Source of the DNA: Aculops lycopersici
Lineage: Eukaryota; Arthropoda; Arachnida; Trombidiformes; Eriophyidae
DNA: 64,000 bases
Direction of reading: 5' to 3'
Assembly: GCA_015350385.1 (NCBI GenBank)
Contig: WNKI01000002.1
Span: forward strand, 7,081,987 to 7,145,986
Part shown: piece by piece, positions 1 to 13,038 of the stretch
Layout of the letters: each line of letters starts with the position of its first letter
Position numbering within the stretch: position 1 is the stretch's first letter
Program-made: the position numbers and the translations under genes
The notes under the pieces: model-generated
The model's database searches: none
Told to the model about the DNA's origin: nothing
Seen by the model: only the letters and a program-made list of their open reading frames with translations

Positions 1-247
1 AGAGAGAGAGAGAGGATCAGGAATGAAACTGATCAAATGAAGCTTCTCTCTCCAACTTCATTTCTCACTCTTGATTTCGAGATGAACTGATAACGACTAC
101 GACGAGGAGTTAACCTGATGTTAGTGAAGCAATAACTTGCTCCTCTGCTGCATCATCAGAGCAGCAGCAGAAACTAGAGTTCAACTATCAATTTACTCTC
201 GTTTCGGTGTTGGAGAAACGTAACGGTGAAGACATCGAACGAGTTGA

Positions 248-445
248 GTGGCCACCACAAGTTTCCTGGCCTCCGTCTTCGTTAGTTTCTCCAGTTTCAA
301 GACTGAGAGAAACTCGAGCGAACCGCAGGGCAACGCAACCATCATCATCATCTCCGAAAACGCCTGTGTAAATATACACCCACTCGTCCAGTTTTGCTGT
401 CCTCTTGCCTCATCTCATTGCGGCGTTGCATCTTATTTCGTCGAG
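248..445 (+). other. Candidate upstream (probably 5'-UTR) exon of the Q-rich gene
   Basis: A good 5' splice site (GAG|GTGAGT) ends at 445. The frame open from 248 to 445 would join phase 0 to the exon starting at 910. That frame has an in-frame TGA at 245 and no ATG, so this stretch cannot supply the start codon by itself. It may be untranslated leader, or part of an alternative transcript. The exon assignment rests only on the donor site and frame continuity. Confidence 0.3.
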
Positions 446-712
446 GTGAGTTGTTGAGTGCAGCTTTGGCTTGAGTCTTAGCCCAATCCCGTTGCTTCAC
501 CAACTGCCTTCGTTATCACTGAACTCGTAACTCGCAATAATCGTAAACTTTCGCTCCAAATGAATGTAGCAGTAGCGATGGCGATGGAAGCGTCAACCTA
601 ACTTGCATACGACGACCTCAAGTTTATTCAACTGCAACCTGTTGATTCGCTCGCTCGTTAAGCAACCAACTTTTTGGTACCTGTAAAAAGTCCATCTGTT
701 TTGTCTACGCGA

Positions 713-783
713 ATGCAGCTTTCCAAATGTGCAGACAAAAGGCGCTCTCTGTTGCTGTTGATTTTGATTCAGATTTGGACATC
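713..783 (+). other. Possible signal-peptide-coding exon for the Q-rich gene
   Basis: An ATG at 713 opens a short frame with a basic n-region (residues KRR) and a hydrophobic core (LLLLILIQIW), typical of a secretory signal. If spliced after 783 to an acceptor at 919-920, the frame enters the Ser/Thr-rich start of the next exon. The donor would be GTCTAA, which is poor, so the join is tentative. The alternative is that the real first exon lies left of the window or uses the 445 donor. Confidence 0.22.
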
Positions 784-909
784 GTCTAAAACTAACAAAC
801 CTTTCTCTCCGCCTCTCTATTCATACACTAGAACGTCGAACAAGTTGAGGCTCTAACTAAGCAGCGGTCAGCCGAAAGTGAATCGTGGAGAGCGCGTGAG
901 GAGCCACAG

Positions 910-3900
910 GTGTCTGCGAGCTCGAGCACAACCAGCACATCAACAACCACAACAACCTCGACGCAGGGGCCAACATCGACCACAACCTCAACCCAAGCCC
1001 CAGATACGGACGATGCGGATTTATCGTCTTCTTCATCTTTTATCGCCAGAGACAGCAGCAGTAGCACTGGGGGTGGCAACGGAAATAACGATAACGAGAT
1101 GACCATGAACTCGAGGCAAACAAGTGGCAACGGCGAAGATACTCAAGCCAATCAGCAAACAGGTGGCAGCGACGAGTTGGGCAGCGGAGGAGAAATGGCA
1201 ACCATGTCAACGACTAGCTCGGATAACAACATGGGCTCGTCATTATCTAGCTCCAGTTCGAGCTCAAATTTGGCTGATAATATGCCGCAAATGAATGATG
1301 AAACTGATACAACCTCAATGGTCTCCAACAAACAACCACGTGGCCTGTCGGCATCAGATCGAAACTCGCAAACCGACGACGACTCGGCCAATTTTGAGGC
1401 CATTGCAAGCGCAATCTCAAACACGCTTGCCTCGGCAACCACAACGTCGGCCTCGATTGATAAATTGGCCAATAACAAATCAAATGTCCAGAGATCAACG
1501 AATGGTAAGAGGAGACAGCAAGCAGTTGCTGGCGGAGTGCCCGTGGCTAGCTCGCTGTTGGCCGGCTCGCCCCTGGAGGGTGATACTGGCGCCCAGGTAG
1601 CTGTACGCGGCAGCTCAGTCACAGGGGCGGCCAATGGGGATTTGACTGCAAGTTCTAGCTCTAGATTATTGGGTAATAGCAATAACTACAATTACTATGG
1701 TGTCGATGAGAATGTCGATCCAATCAAACGATTTGATGCTATTAGACAACAGAAAAACACTGGAAGGAGGAGAACCACCGGCGAGCATGTTGCCGACGTT
1801 ATAAATCGCATAGTTGAGCAACGAAAGGTTAACTCAAATGAAGGCCAGCGGGACCAGAATCGGGGTCGGTCTTCGGATTCGCAGTTTATTGACTCGGGGC
1901 CTCAAATTGTGGTCGTTGCTCCGGTTAGCGGAGCTGCCAACCTGATGAGAGCAAGATCATTGACTAAAGAGATGCCGAAGGAAGAGGTGGCCTCGAGGAC
2001 AAATGACACAAAGCAGCAGCAACAGCAAAAAGACGAGAGCTCCGTGGCGGTGAAGTTGTCCCAGAAGGCTCAGGAGAAATCTGCAAGTGGCAATGCCGAT
2101 AAAATTACATCAAAACCAACAGAGAAGAAGGCTCAAGATTTTGTCAGGAAGGAAGCGACAAGTGGCTCGAAGGGATCGCAACCTTTGAAGCCACTTAATT
2201 TGTGGAAGCCGGAGAAGAAGCCGAGGGGACCAAGTCAAAATGGTGGCGCCAAGTTACTCGGCGCTCGTCTCCTGGGTTCAGGTACATCGCAAGAGTCCTC
2301 GGCTCAGAAAACAAGATTTTCAGAACGAGTTGAAGTTATTGAAGACGATGATTCGAGCGATTTGCTATTGAAGAGTCCAAACGACGACTCTTCAGCGGAA
2401 TCTCGCGACGACGATGACGACGAGGAGGAATCTTCAAATTCGGCAAAATCGTCACTCAAAACCGGGGATCGTCGCGGCGAGCAACAGATGAGATTGTCGA
2501 GAAACCGGGACAATGACGACCTTTTAGCAAACAACAGTCAGGATATTGATGAGCAGTCGAGTATCCATGTGGCCAGTCAACCAGACGAGGCGAGATTACG
2601 GTCACCTAGACACGAGCTAGGCAGTGGCCACCACTTTGAGAGGTACGCGCCAATGCCGCAGTCGCGTGGCGAGAATCCTCCATTTGATGGCGTGATGAAT
2701 TATCGCAACCGCGACGAGCAGCAACAGCAGCAGCAACAACAACAACAACAGGAAGCCAAGCTTTACTCGGCGGAACAATTGATTCGCGAGCATGTAATGA
2801 AGTCGAAGGCAAGAAACCAGCAACCTCAAAACCAGAACCTCCACCAAAACAACCTCAACCAGCAGTCGGCTCGCAGTCAGACGCAACAACGTCACCAACG
2901 TTCTGGTAACGAACAGGCGGATAGTGTGGTTGCCTTAGCTTCAGACCAACAGCCTCAAAAGCAACATTTGCATCAGGAGCAGAGCCAAAAGTTGCCAAGT
3001 GGCGAGTCCTCGCATCACCAGGTAAAGGTGATGCCCACAACCATAAGACCCTTAAAGCCCGCGGCAGCAGCAGACGCGCATCAAGCTACAACCACGACAT
3101 CAACCTCAACAACCTCAACCTCAACCGTCACAAGCACAACCACCGAGGGGCCACAGTCGCAATCGCAACAGTCACAATTCCAATCTCAACCAAAACAATC
3201 CCAACATCCTCCGGCTAGACAAGCGATGCAGCAGCAGCAGCAGCAGCAGCCGAGGGATAGTCGGCAACAAAACTTTGCTCCTGACATGCAGTCAGTGCAG
3301 GTGCCTTTATTTGTGCAACAAAACAATCCAAACCAAAACCGCCAAGTGCCATCAAGACAAAACCAACATCTAGCTCAACTCCATTATCCACACCAAACGA
3401 GCCAAGAGGTTCATCAACGCCAACATCCACAGCAACAGCAACAACACCACCAACAACTCCAGCAGCAGCTTTCCTTCGATGGGGCAGTTCCGATGGAAAG
3501 CCAACAGAATGTTGTCAAGTACCAACCACAACAACCACACGCCGACCAACAGCAACCACCGCAACCACAGTACCCGGGCCAAATGATGCAACAACCAGGC
3601 AACCAGTTGCCGGTGTTTGCCGACCAAGAGTTCAATGTGCCAGCCCATATGGCCGAATCAGTGATACAAGACATTCAGCGATCTCCACCGGCCATCCAGC
3701 TGCCGCCCCAAATGCAGAAGCAAATGCAAATGATACAACAACAGCAGCAGCAGCAATATCCACGACAACAACAACAACTAGCCTACCAACACCAGCAAAT
3801 GATGCAAGCGGCCGCTTCGTTTCAGGAGCCCAGTATTATGGCGCCACATCAACAGCCATACAGTAACACAAGGTCCTCGTTTCTCAAGTCCCTTTGGCCA

Positions 3901-4994
3901 ATATCTAGCTCGAGGGATCAGCAGTCGAGCAGCAGCAGCGGGGGCGGTGGCGGTAGCAACCAGGCAGCCGAGATGTTGTCCAGGTTGATGGCTCACGCAA
4001 ACCAGAACCAAAACCAACAACAACAGCACCAAAAGCAACAGCAAATGCGAAGACAAATGCACGTTCTGGCAAATAGAAATAGCGAGGCCACTGCCACTCC
4101 AGCCGCAGGCGGCCAGCCACCTGTTTCCGTGTCAGTGAAAGCGCCCACAAGTCGGGGCATTCTAGCGCCAGTGGCGCAAATGGCTTTAAAACACGTATTT
4201 AGCTCACTAGCTAACGCCGCCGGTCCCATTACAGTCAGTGCGGGCGACGGGACTCCTCTGAACCCCTCGCTAGGTTCAGATTCGGAGTCGCGCTCGATGG
4301 CCAGCCCAGGTGTTCAACAAACTAACCCCAACCAACTAGCTCAACAGCAGCAAGCTGCTGCCGAATCGATGGTCAATGCCGGCTCGGCGCCGGCAGGCAG
4401 CGCTGTGCTGCCCCCCTCGGCCGGCCGCCAACTGCGCTCGCTGCCCATTGGCGCCTCCGCAAGCCAACTACAGGTGCCAGGCGGAAACGGACAACAGGTG
4501 CAACAGATCACCGACCAAGAGGTTCAGGAGTCCTATGGGCAAATGCCAACCTATCACATGGGCGGCGGCGGCGGAGGTGGCAATGGTTACGGTCCCGCTT
4601 ATGGAATGGAATACGGAGGCGGCAACGAGGCGCACTATCCAAATCCAAACGAGAAAAAGTCCAAGGGTATAACTTTCAACTTTGGCGGTGGGCCCATCGG
4701 CGGCGGCACCCAACTTATCACTAGTCCAATGGGTATATTCAAGCACCTGATGATTCCTTTGTTGCCAAATCCAAAAGGTGAGTGTTGGTTTTTTTCTCCG
4801 AGTTTCTCGGCCTTGTTCTTTCATTAATCAATCATAGTCCAAGTTACTAACTGAATAATCTATCCAATGTCCCACTATATTCCAAATACCAAACAGTGAA
4901 CCTGAACGGCAAGATTGTCTTCGGAGTTGTGCTCGAGAAGACGGCGAGTATGGAGCCGCCTAAGAAGAAGAAGCACATGTTCTGGGGCAGATAA
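910..4994 (+). CDS. Long Ser/Thr- and Gln-rich protein, probably secreted (two exons; start exon unresolved)
   Basis: Exon 910-4777 follows an acceptor (CCACAG|GTG). It joins across a 119-bp GT-AG intron (4778-4896, phase 1) to exon 4897-4994, ending in TAA. This gives about 1321 residues. The first codon shown is GTG, so this is an exon start and not an initiator; the first in-frame ATG is at 1099. The N-terminal part is a Thr/Ser-rich mucin-like stretch. The middle is dominated by glutamine runs (for example 2718-2750) with acidic patches near 2340-2440. The last ~70 residues differ: a Gly-rich segment, then ITSPMGIFKHLMIPLLPNPK and NLNGKIVFGVVLEK, which look like a conserved folded tail, ending KKKKHMFWGR. 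I do not recognise the family. A secreted matrix, cuticle or prohormone-like protein is possible. Two AATAAA signals follow the stop. Confidence 0.8.
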
Positions 4995-5293
4995 TGATGA
5001 TGCTCACGATAATGATGATGATAATAATCCTACATGACTAAAGACGCCTGCTGATGATTACATGTAGTATAACCATACATGTATTCATAGATAGGTGCAC
5101 CATGGATATCTCATAAATAGCAAGAGAGGAATCGAAAGAGTCTCACAAAAATACAAAACAAAACACCAATTACAGTGAATCAATCATTTGAAAGTAGTCA
5201 GATTTTAGTTACCTGTTACCTGTTAATAGAAGATAATAAGATAGTTTATAAGGAAGAGAGAGAGAAAGAATATTTGCGTTATAATTGTAGTAT

Positions 5294-5391
5294 AATAAAG
5301 ATCATGGAATGATCAGATCACTCAGCTTGGTCACACTCACGATGGCCAAATGAAATTAAATATGTTTTCTGGACTCAAGTCTAAGAATAAA
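5294..5391 (+). terminator. Poly(A) signals of the Q-rich gene
   Basis: AATAAA occurs at 5294-5299 and again at 5386-5391, about 300 and 390 bases after the stop at 4994, in AT-rich sequence. They are the natural 3' end of the gene ending at 4994. Confidence 0.6.
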
Positions 5392-8300
5392 TCGATGAAC
5401 GACACGATAGTATTCCTATATTGTGGCACACTATATGGTTTTTGTCCCGCGTTTCCGTTCACCCTAATTCCTGGTTTCCTTCACCCTCAACGTTGTCGAT
5501 AGTTTGTATTTTAGTGGGGGGTGGGCTGGTATGGTACATTTAGTGGAGATTTGCAGTATTCAATTGACTCGATATGGGAAACTGAGCGCCACGCAAACCG
5601 TTCGGGTACACGATAATGAGCAGTCGCAGGTAACTTCTTGGTTTGAAATTGATTCGCATCGGTTTCTCGAGCACCACCCTGTGCAGGAGGATAATGAAGT
5701 CCCGCGCGATTGAAACTCGGCCAGAAACAACTAGCCGCGACGGACAACATTAGCGGCTTGAAGGAGAAACTAGGTGGAGGAAAGAGAGCCAATCGAGCTG
5801 CAAATTGATCGATTGCGTCACCCTCTTGTCCTGCTCGTCGTCTTCGTCGGAGAGCCGGAAATTCTCACACTCATTGCGAGAGACTAGCACCAACCGCCAC
5901 CAACAACGACAATCCATTAGACTGCTCGTCTCCCGTTGCTCTTGTTCCAGTTGAGATATTCAATCTTGTCCTTGAGTCGGTGAGTTGGTGAGTAAGTGTA
6001 TCAGTTTTGTTGCGAGTCGACAACTCGATTAAGTGCTTACAAACGGCCGCCCATTGGTAGTAGTTGCAATGGAGGCACTCGACTAAACTTTCGCCACGAG
6101 ACATGAACTGATTGACTTTTCACTTTTTGACGCTCTCTTTCTCTCGGTCCTCCTCGTTGCAAGTTGCTAGTTTGTATCGTGGGCCAAAAATTATGCTTAC
6201 GATGCAAGCTGATCGTGTGAATTTGGTTAAAAATTTACTGGCATGTTACTGCTCAAAATCAAGAACCATTTCTGAGAGTTGAACGTGCCGCACGCGTACA
6301 ATAACAGCAACAACAACACTCCTCAACCAAACAACCAACGGTTAACGACTTGCAGGCAAAGCCGAAACAGGAAGTCGTTGGCGGCTCTTGAGTGGCAAAT
6401 TTTTCAATGGATTTACAAGTTACAACCAACAAGCGAAAACATCGACTTCATTGGCATTCTCAAGAACATTAATATATTTGTCAGTGAGTCGCTCGCTCGA
6501 TTTGGTTCTTATTAGCGCGCAGCCCAGCGGAGGTACCTAGCGGCGGAAGTTTAGTGTTTCAAGTGGATTTTGCTCGGTTGTATTTGTGTATGTGGGAACT
6601 TTTTGGCTCCTTGGAGACTATTTCTTTCTTCCAGCAACTGAACGGACTCCAATGGAAGTGACTCTGAAATTTCCAAAGCGAAGAACAACAACGACGACGA
6701 CGACGACGACAAATTGAGCTATCGTGTCGTTAAAAACTTACAAGGCCACAGAAAACGTAGCGTTTTTTCTCTTTCTCTCTCATTTCAAATCTCAATACGA
6801 AGTCTATTGATTTGAACTGCATGCCGCCACTAATGCTGCTACTACAGCACGAGCTCTAGTTCACATCGTAGATCACGCGCAACTTTCGCGACGAGACACT
6901 TACGGCCACTTTGAGGCCAACCAGAGTCTCGTCTTGTTCGGTCTCAGTGGGCAAAAGCCGACAAATAGATGAGATAATGAGATTCTCTGTTTAACTTTAA
7001 CATTTACACCGCTCAATAGTTCAGAGCGTGAGAAGTCAGTGGTGCCGCACTCGGGGCTATCGATCGGATTGCACTAACAAGTAAGTGGAAAGTGCTAATC
7101 TATCTTTCTCTGAGTTCAAGTGATGTTAACTAGACCTGTGAGATGGCGGAGGGCTCTGAGCTGATTTTGTTGAGCTACCTTGTGCCGGTTGGGGCGGAGC
7201 TGGCACTGATTTGGGTGACATCAATTGGCCATCGAATGAATGGGCCAACTTTCAGTAGATTTTCGACCATTCCTTGCCACTGCCCACCAACCGCCGCCAT
7301 CAAACACTCCGACCTCAAGCCCTACATGCTACAACCTCGAGATCATCCCCATTCGCGCACCTTCAGGGAGGGTATTGCCGAGCGATGAGATTGACTTCTC
7401 CGATCAACAAGTACAGCTGAACGTGAACTGAAAGGTTGAAAACTCTAGTTAAGTTAGGTAAGAGGGTTGCGTCATGCTCACAATGGCGCTGCGACCATAG
7501 CGACTGCACCACTCTATGCACAGCCACCACCTTGTGCGTGATCAGTCGGTGGCTTTTTATGCGCTCTATGGAAACTAGTGGCCGCTTGTTCCCATGAAGA
7601 TTTTCACACACAATCTTGACTAGAGCACGAGAGTAAATCACCACTAAGGGAAATATTAACACAAAACTCGGCGCTAATGAAGATTTGAATGGCTAGGCAA
7701 AAATTGTCTCACACTCACCATAGTCCCCCCCCCCAGTTTACAGCTCTAAATGGTGAGTAGCTAGTAGTGAAGTAACAATTTACTTTGCATTTCAGAAAAA
7801 AACCAACATCCAGATTAACATGGAATTTTACTGTGGCGAGCGAGCAAATTGTACTCGAAATTGCTGCTGGACTTTCAGCATTGTAAATATAGTTTTCAGG
7901 CTGCCGATCAACAACAAAGTATAAGCATGAAAACAAACAAAGCTTTCGAACGGATGCTGCTGATTTATTGAGCGGCTGCTGCTTTTTCCGTTGTTGCTGT
8001 TGTTGTTGTTGTAGTTGCTGTTGTGGCGTAGAATGCTCATTGACTGGCCCAACTAGTTGGGTTTCAATGAGCAACCGAAAGCGTGAAACCTGACCACTTG
8101 CAGGCACGCGCCAGCATTACACGAAAATGCATGGAAACACAAGCGAGCGATGGAGGAGGAGTATATTACAGCAAACTTGTCGATAGTAAATCACATCGAC
8201 GGATTCGAGTTCTGCGCGCTACAAGACTACTCCACCATTTTGGCGCCCAAATTAACGCCTACCCTTGACCATAGACCACGAGAGCGAGGGTGTCGTTTAT

Positions 8301-8542
8301 CCTCTTGCTTGGTGGCTGGTCGCGCGTGGGAGTTTGAGTGGACACTCGACGGTCACTTGATAATCACTCGATGGCCGGTCAATGAAGTGAGTGGACATTC
8401 CAAACTTGAGTGCTTGTATTTGCATTTATTTTGCAGAGGATGAAATGGCAGTGTGAGGCCATTAATATGCACCGGAGTTCAGCTTTCGCTCATTCTCTTG
8501 CGTAACCATTCACATGTAACACAAGTGGGACCGAGTGGTTGA
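5392..8542. other. Gene-free stretch with simple repeats
   Basis: No convincing gene seen. It contains a (CGA)n run near 6693-6711, a poly-C tract near 7726-7735 and CAA/CTG triplet runs near 7985-8030 (opposite strand). There is a possible 5'-UTR exon with a GTAAGT donor at 7080 after an Inr-like TCAGTGG near 7038, and an AAATG|GTGAGT donor near 7750. Short ATG frames at 7143, 7240 and 8150 have no supporting signals. Confidence 0.5.
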
Positions 8543-8661
8543 GCATCGACGACCACTGCCACCGCGAAACGGGACAAAAAGGTTCTCACCATTGAGCGTT
8601 TCCGCAGAATTCCACCGACGAGTTGCAACCAGAGACTCGATACTAACTCGTCGTTGTCCAG

Positions 8662-8953
8662 ACATCAAAAAGCCAACTTTTTAACGCGACTGATAGCGAC
8701 GATTGCCATTGTTAGTGCTGCTTCCGCCGCCAACGCCGCAACTAAAGAGTGGAATCGATTGGCCAGATCAATGGGCCGGAAATTTAGTGGGAACTCGAGA
8801 AGTGAGAGTTCTTATGGCAGCAGCAGCAGCAATACTATCCTACTTGAAAGGAGAGGAAAATCTCAATCTTTGAAAACAAGCGTGGCTAGTGGCGATGACA
8901 ATGACGAGCATGGGACGGCGCAACGTGATGCAACGCAACGCAACGCAACTTGA
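8662..8953 (+). CDS. Probable terminal exon of a small secreted peptide precursor
   Basis: The exon starts after a textbook 3' splice site: a perfect TACTAAC branch point at 8641 followed by TCGTTGTCCAG. The frame has no ATG at its start, so an upstream exon must provide it and enter in phase 2. It encodes a basic n-region and hydrophobic core (LIATIAIVSAASA) with a likely cleavage after Ala-Asn-Ala. A short polar mature part follows, about 70 residues, with basic sites (SMGRK, ERRGK) and a tail of repeated QRDAT/QRNAT. AATAAA lies 53 bases past the stop at 9006-9011. Neuropeptide or other secreted-peptide precursor is an inference from layout only; no homologue is recognised. Confidence 0.4.
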
Positions 8954-11042
8954 AGGCAAGATCATGGGAGAATCAATGAGAATTAGCTAATACAATGGAA
9001 GGAGCAATAAAAAGAGGCAGTCGTCCCTTTTAGCCGCCAAAACGAGCCTTGATTTTTTGCGTTCGTCGGCCGAGTTTATTCAACTGTCGCTATGCTGCAG
9101 ACGCAGTTGCTGTCGTCGTCGTTGTCGACGACAGGAAGCCGCAAAGTTGAATATTTCGCGGCGTTGGTGCTATAGCGACGCGCCGCTATGCGCCGTCCAC
9201 ATGGCGAGTCGACAGCAAGAGCGGGCACCAAACGCTGTGTTAAATTGACTGACAAGTGACAAGTCCACGTGTGAGAAACTCAATGACGCCAACGACGGCG
9301 CCAAACCGGCCGACAAACCTAGATTTTGGGAGCTGAAAGAAGGTTTCGTTGTGCGAATCTTGACCACAAGTCGTCATATCGGTGTTCGGTGGTTGTGTTG
9401 AGACAAACCGCAAATGGACACTCGCGGCTTCCGGTCTTTGAAATTCAAGCCCGGCATTGTGTTACGCAAGAGGAGAAGTTTATTCTTGTAGCTCAACTCG
9501 ATGGAGCATCTGGCAGGAGTAGTCCTCGCTGACCGGAAGTCTGGGTGGTCCGAGTTTCATTTCGAATAAAACTAACGGTAAACTCGTACAGCTGCAATCG
9601 TTTGTTGCTCGTCAACTCGATTGATTTTTTCATATTTGAGGGCTTGAAAATATTGTTTTAAACTATGAAAAAGATTATTTCAATTGTTTCCAACTGAAAT
9701 TCTATTAGTTCGAAATGCAAACCAATAGACACGCAGTCTATTGTTTGTTTGATTGGCGATTTGTAATATTTTCAATGGTGGAAATGAGAATATTCTTGTG
9801 CATTGGACAAGACTAACAGAGTTGCGTCAGTTTTGCACCTCATCCGGTTTAGTTGCCACTGCTTGAAACTCAAGTGGTGGCCAGTTTCTATGTTTATATT
9901 GGCGGCGTCAATTCATTCAGTGAACCCGAATGAACTGACCACAGGAAGAGGCGCCACTTTAAACTGACCAGTTGCTCGCTGGTTCGCACCAAAGCTAAAT
10001 CCTACACAAAGGATCGCTTTGGGTAGCAAGCAAGTAACTCTGGCGCGTTTAATACGGAAGTCAATAGAGTGGTGGTCGTCGTTGGATGAATTTGCCACTT
10101 TTCGCGCGGCGCGCGATGATTTACGCACGTCTGACAAACAACAACCGGTGGTTGTTGGTCATAAACTTGAATACAACTTGACCATACGCGAGATTGAGAC
10201 ACAGAGAGATTTTGCGTCAAACTCTCACACGCGCATCCATATTGAATTTGTTTGTTGGTAAAACTAGACACCTCCACCTACCAACTTACCTAAAACGAAG
10301 GAAACATACAACAATAGACTGTGAGTAGTTTGATATGGGCGACAATTTGACAACTCGAGTTACAGTGGCACGCGCCACGGTTGCTCATTCGCCGCCAACT
10401 CGCCAGTGGCCATGTATTTTTGGCACTGTCCACTCGGAATTTTGCTAGTGTATTGCTTCTAGGTAGAAGCAGTGCACCACCAAATTCTCACACAATGTCA
10501 AACCTGTCGACCACTGAATGCTCGCCTCTCCCAAGTTGATGCTCATATTGCTCGGTAGTGTATACAAAATCGATCTGTATGTCCACTGGTTTTGGTTTGT
10601 GCCCATTGGCAACATAATCTGATCCAACTGGATTGCATGAGCTCCAATGTTAACTGATTATCGAGCAGGAGGAGGAGGAGAAATATGAAGTGCGGTGATC
10701 TGATTTGTCGACAAAGTGGCGGTCACAGATTCTCACCGATGGCTATAGTTCATAGTAGATTTGAAGCGCGTTATGTTGAATGTGTAGAAAATTGCGTAGG
10801 ATTCGTGCTGTACGTAGGAGTGTCGCAAAAAAAAAACCAATCAACAGTTGGGCGCAGCGCAACAATGACAACTCATTCTCTGGTGCCCCTTTTATCCCAT
10901 ACTTCGTCTGCGACCTTGCGCAGCGTGCGTTGAAGGCTGACCGTTGTGATGACCCAAGAAAAGAGTGAAATTGCAATGTAAATATTGATTTCGGCCGATA
11001 AGTAACCACATTACCTGCTCATTTGATTTATCTCCTTTCAAA
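8954..11042. other. Gene-free stretch
   Basis: After the poly(A) signal at 9006-9011 I see no gene. There is an ETS-type CCGGAAGT at 9533-9540, an AATAAA at about 9565 without a recognised gene in front, and a near-palindromic GTGGCACGCGCCAC near 10366. Short frames here lack initiators, splice sites or recognisable domains. Confidence 0.5.
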
Positions 11043-11618
11043 ATGGATGACAAAATTACTCAATCTAGGCAAATTTCAAACCACACAGCCTCCTTACCAA
11101 TCTCCTCCACTGACCGAAGGATTGAAGCCTTTCGAGTGTCGGTAAAGGACTCTGGAGTCTACGGAGGTGGACAGTGCAAAGGCCAAGCTCCAGCAAGAAC
11201 TGACTCGAATTTACGATGCTCAGACTGTCCACTTGGATACGATTGCGACCAGATACTTAGAGACAATGCTGCTGCTGCCTCAGCCTCTCGACGAGCTAGT
11301 TGCTCCTCGTTGAATCATCAGCCTCCAATTATTATTGTGGAACCGAAGAACGATGATTCCGTGAAGTGCGATTGTCGCAATTGCCAATTCTTTTCAGGTT
11401 GGTGCTGCATGCCATGTTTACTGGTTATATTTGTCGTTATATTAATCTTCTGGCTCTGTTGGTCAAGCTATCACACCGAGGAGAAGAGCCAACTGCCACC
11501 AAATGTAAATGGAACAACAAACTCCACCCACTCGAATCACAGCAACAATACGAGCTCCTCTCCCCTGCCCGGCAAGCCGTCCAACGGTTACTTCCTCGAA
11601 TACATCGATACGAATTGA
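11043..11618 (+). CDS. Single-pass membrane protein with Cys-rich juxtamembrane region
   Basis: Single-exon frame of 191 residues from an ATG at 11043 to TGA. Residues 59-70 carry a Cys cluster (CSDCPLGYDC). Residues 94-104 contain a hydrophobic strand ending EPKND, and residues 109-125 a dense CDCRNC...CCMPC run next to one membrane segment at about 119-141. Four or five N-glycosylation sequons (N156, N160, N165, N168, N169) all lie after the membrane segment. This suggests the C-terminus faces outside (type II) and the cysteines face the cytoplasm, where palmitoylation would be plausible. No signal peptide is seen. The family is not recognised. Isolated in sparse DNA with no close neighbours. 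Confidence 0.65.
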   Translation: MDDKITQSRQISNHTASLPISSTDRRIEAFRVSVKDSGVYGGGQCKGQAPARTDSNLRCSDCPLGYDCDQILRDNAAAASASRRASCSSLNHQPPIIIVEPKNDDSVKCDCRNCQFFSGWCCMPCLLVIFVVILIFWLCWSSYHTEEKSQLPPNVNGTTNSTHSNHSNNTSSSPLPGKPSNGYFLEYIDTN

Positions 11619-13038
11619 TGATTTATTTAGACTATTTTATATCAATACTAACAAAGTATTGGCGGGTGAATGTAAAATTGTGAAAACTTTAGCATAATTA
11701 TAACAGGAAACAAGCCAAACCAAAGAGGAACAAGGAAGTCCGATTCTATGAGCAAGTCGAGTATCATCATCAACAACCTAAGCAATAGCAACATCAACAT
11801 CAACATCATTATTAATATTAACTCCTTCTCCCGCTCACATGAAAGTCCCCACTATTCAATGAAGTCCCTCGATATCGTATTTTCATTATTGGAAAGTTTC
11901 ACACTTGGTGCTAGTAAATCATCGCCCATTCGGCGACAAATATTCTCCCATGTCCACCTAGTAGTGGGCCACGGGCAAAGAGGAGGGGAGGAGAAATCAC
12001 ACGTGCCACTAGCGGGATGAGATGAGAACTCCCTACAAGTTTACCATTTGTCAAAGAGCCACTCGAGTGGATGAGGACGAGCAAACGAGAGTCAATGAGT
12101 TTGTGGCCATCGATTGCCTTAGTTTTGCCTGTCTCTAGTAGTAGTATTAGTAGTAGTAGTAGTAGTGGCGGCAGCAGCAGTAGGACCAACAACCACTTGC
12201 ATCAATGTGGCGGCAGCGGCAACAACCACCGACACCCGAGTGCTATGTAGTTGGCTGCAAGTTACCACGCGCGTGAGAGAGTGGGCCACCCGACTCCACG
12301 ATTGGTGCTAATGGTTGGCCAAATTGAATTGAATTGGATTGAGACTTCACATAGAGAGCTCCTTCCTGACTGACGATGAGAGACTCGTTCTACAACAACT
12401 GACTAGCGCGAGGCGAGTGGAATGGAATGATTGTGTAACAACATTAGCGACATTCACATGTGTAACCTCAACCCCTAGTAACTCGGAGTCTTTATTGGAA
12501 CCACCGACGCAGAATCATCGCCATCATCAACAACAACAACAACAACAACCAGCACCACCACCAGCACCACTGCCACTAGAGTCGAGTGTCATTCAGTTAA
12601 CCAATCGCGCATGTTGATGGTTAATGTCACAAACAATAGACAACAGCCAGCGGTAGAGGTAGTGTTAGGAGATACAAGTATTACTGATACCAAATGGGCG
12701 CCATTTGCTAGCAGGATAGTAATAATAAAACCGAGTAAATTGCAAATTTTCTGTGGGAACTTTTCTCCCTTTTCTCTTGAATAATGTTGTCCACTACTCT
12801 TCACCCATCTAAACCATAATGTTCCTGTATGTGCACCATGCCAGTATTATCTCCAAACTTTCACCCACTTGAACTGAAACTCTTTGTTAAAACTCCCACT
12901 TCCGGCTGGAAGTCGTCGATAACCCCAACGATTCTCTTCCTTTGACTTCAGAATCATTTACTGTTTCAATATTATTGAAAAGTTGGGTGCTAAAAGGCAA
13001 AGAGCAGTTGCACTCTTCTCCAGGAACAAACAACTTAC
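11619..13038. other. Gene-free stretch with triplet repeats
   Basis: Contains a (TAG)n/(CAG)n tract at about 12135-12181 and a (CAA)n tract at about 12527-12549. No supported gene. Confidence 0.5.

Noticed and set aside
1152..4824. Long minus-strand frames opposite the first Q-rich gene
   Set aside because: They are mirror frames of CAG/CAA-rich coding DNA, giving Leu/Val/Cys runs; no independent signals.
8449..8462. TGGCAGTGTGAG, similar to the start of miR-34
   Set aside because: Match breaks after 10 bases and no hairpin partner is visible.
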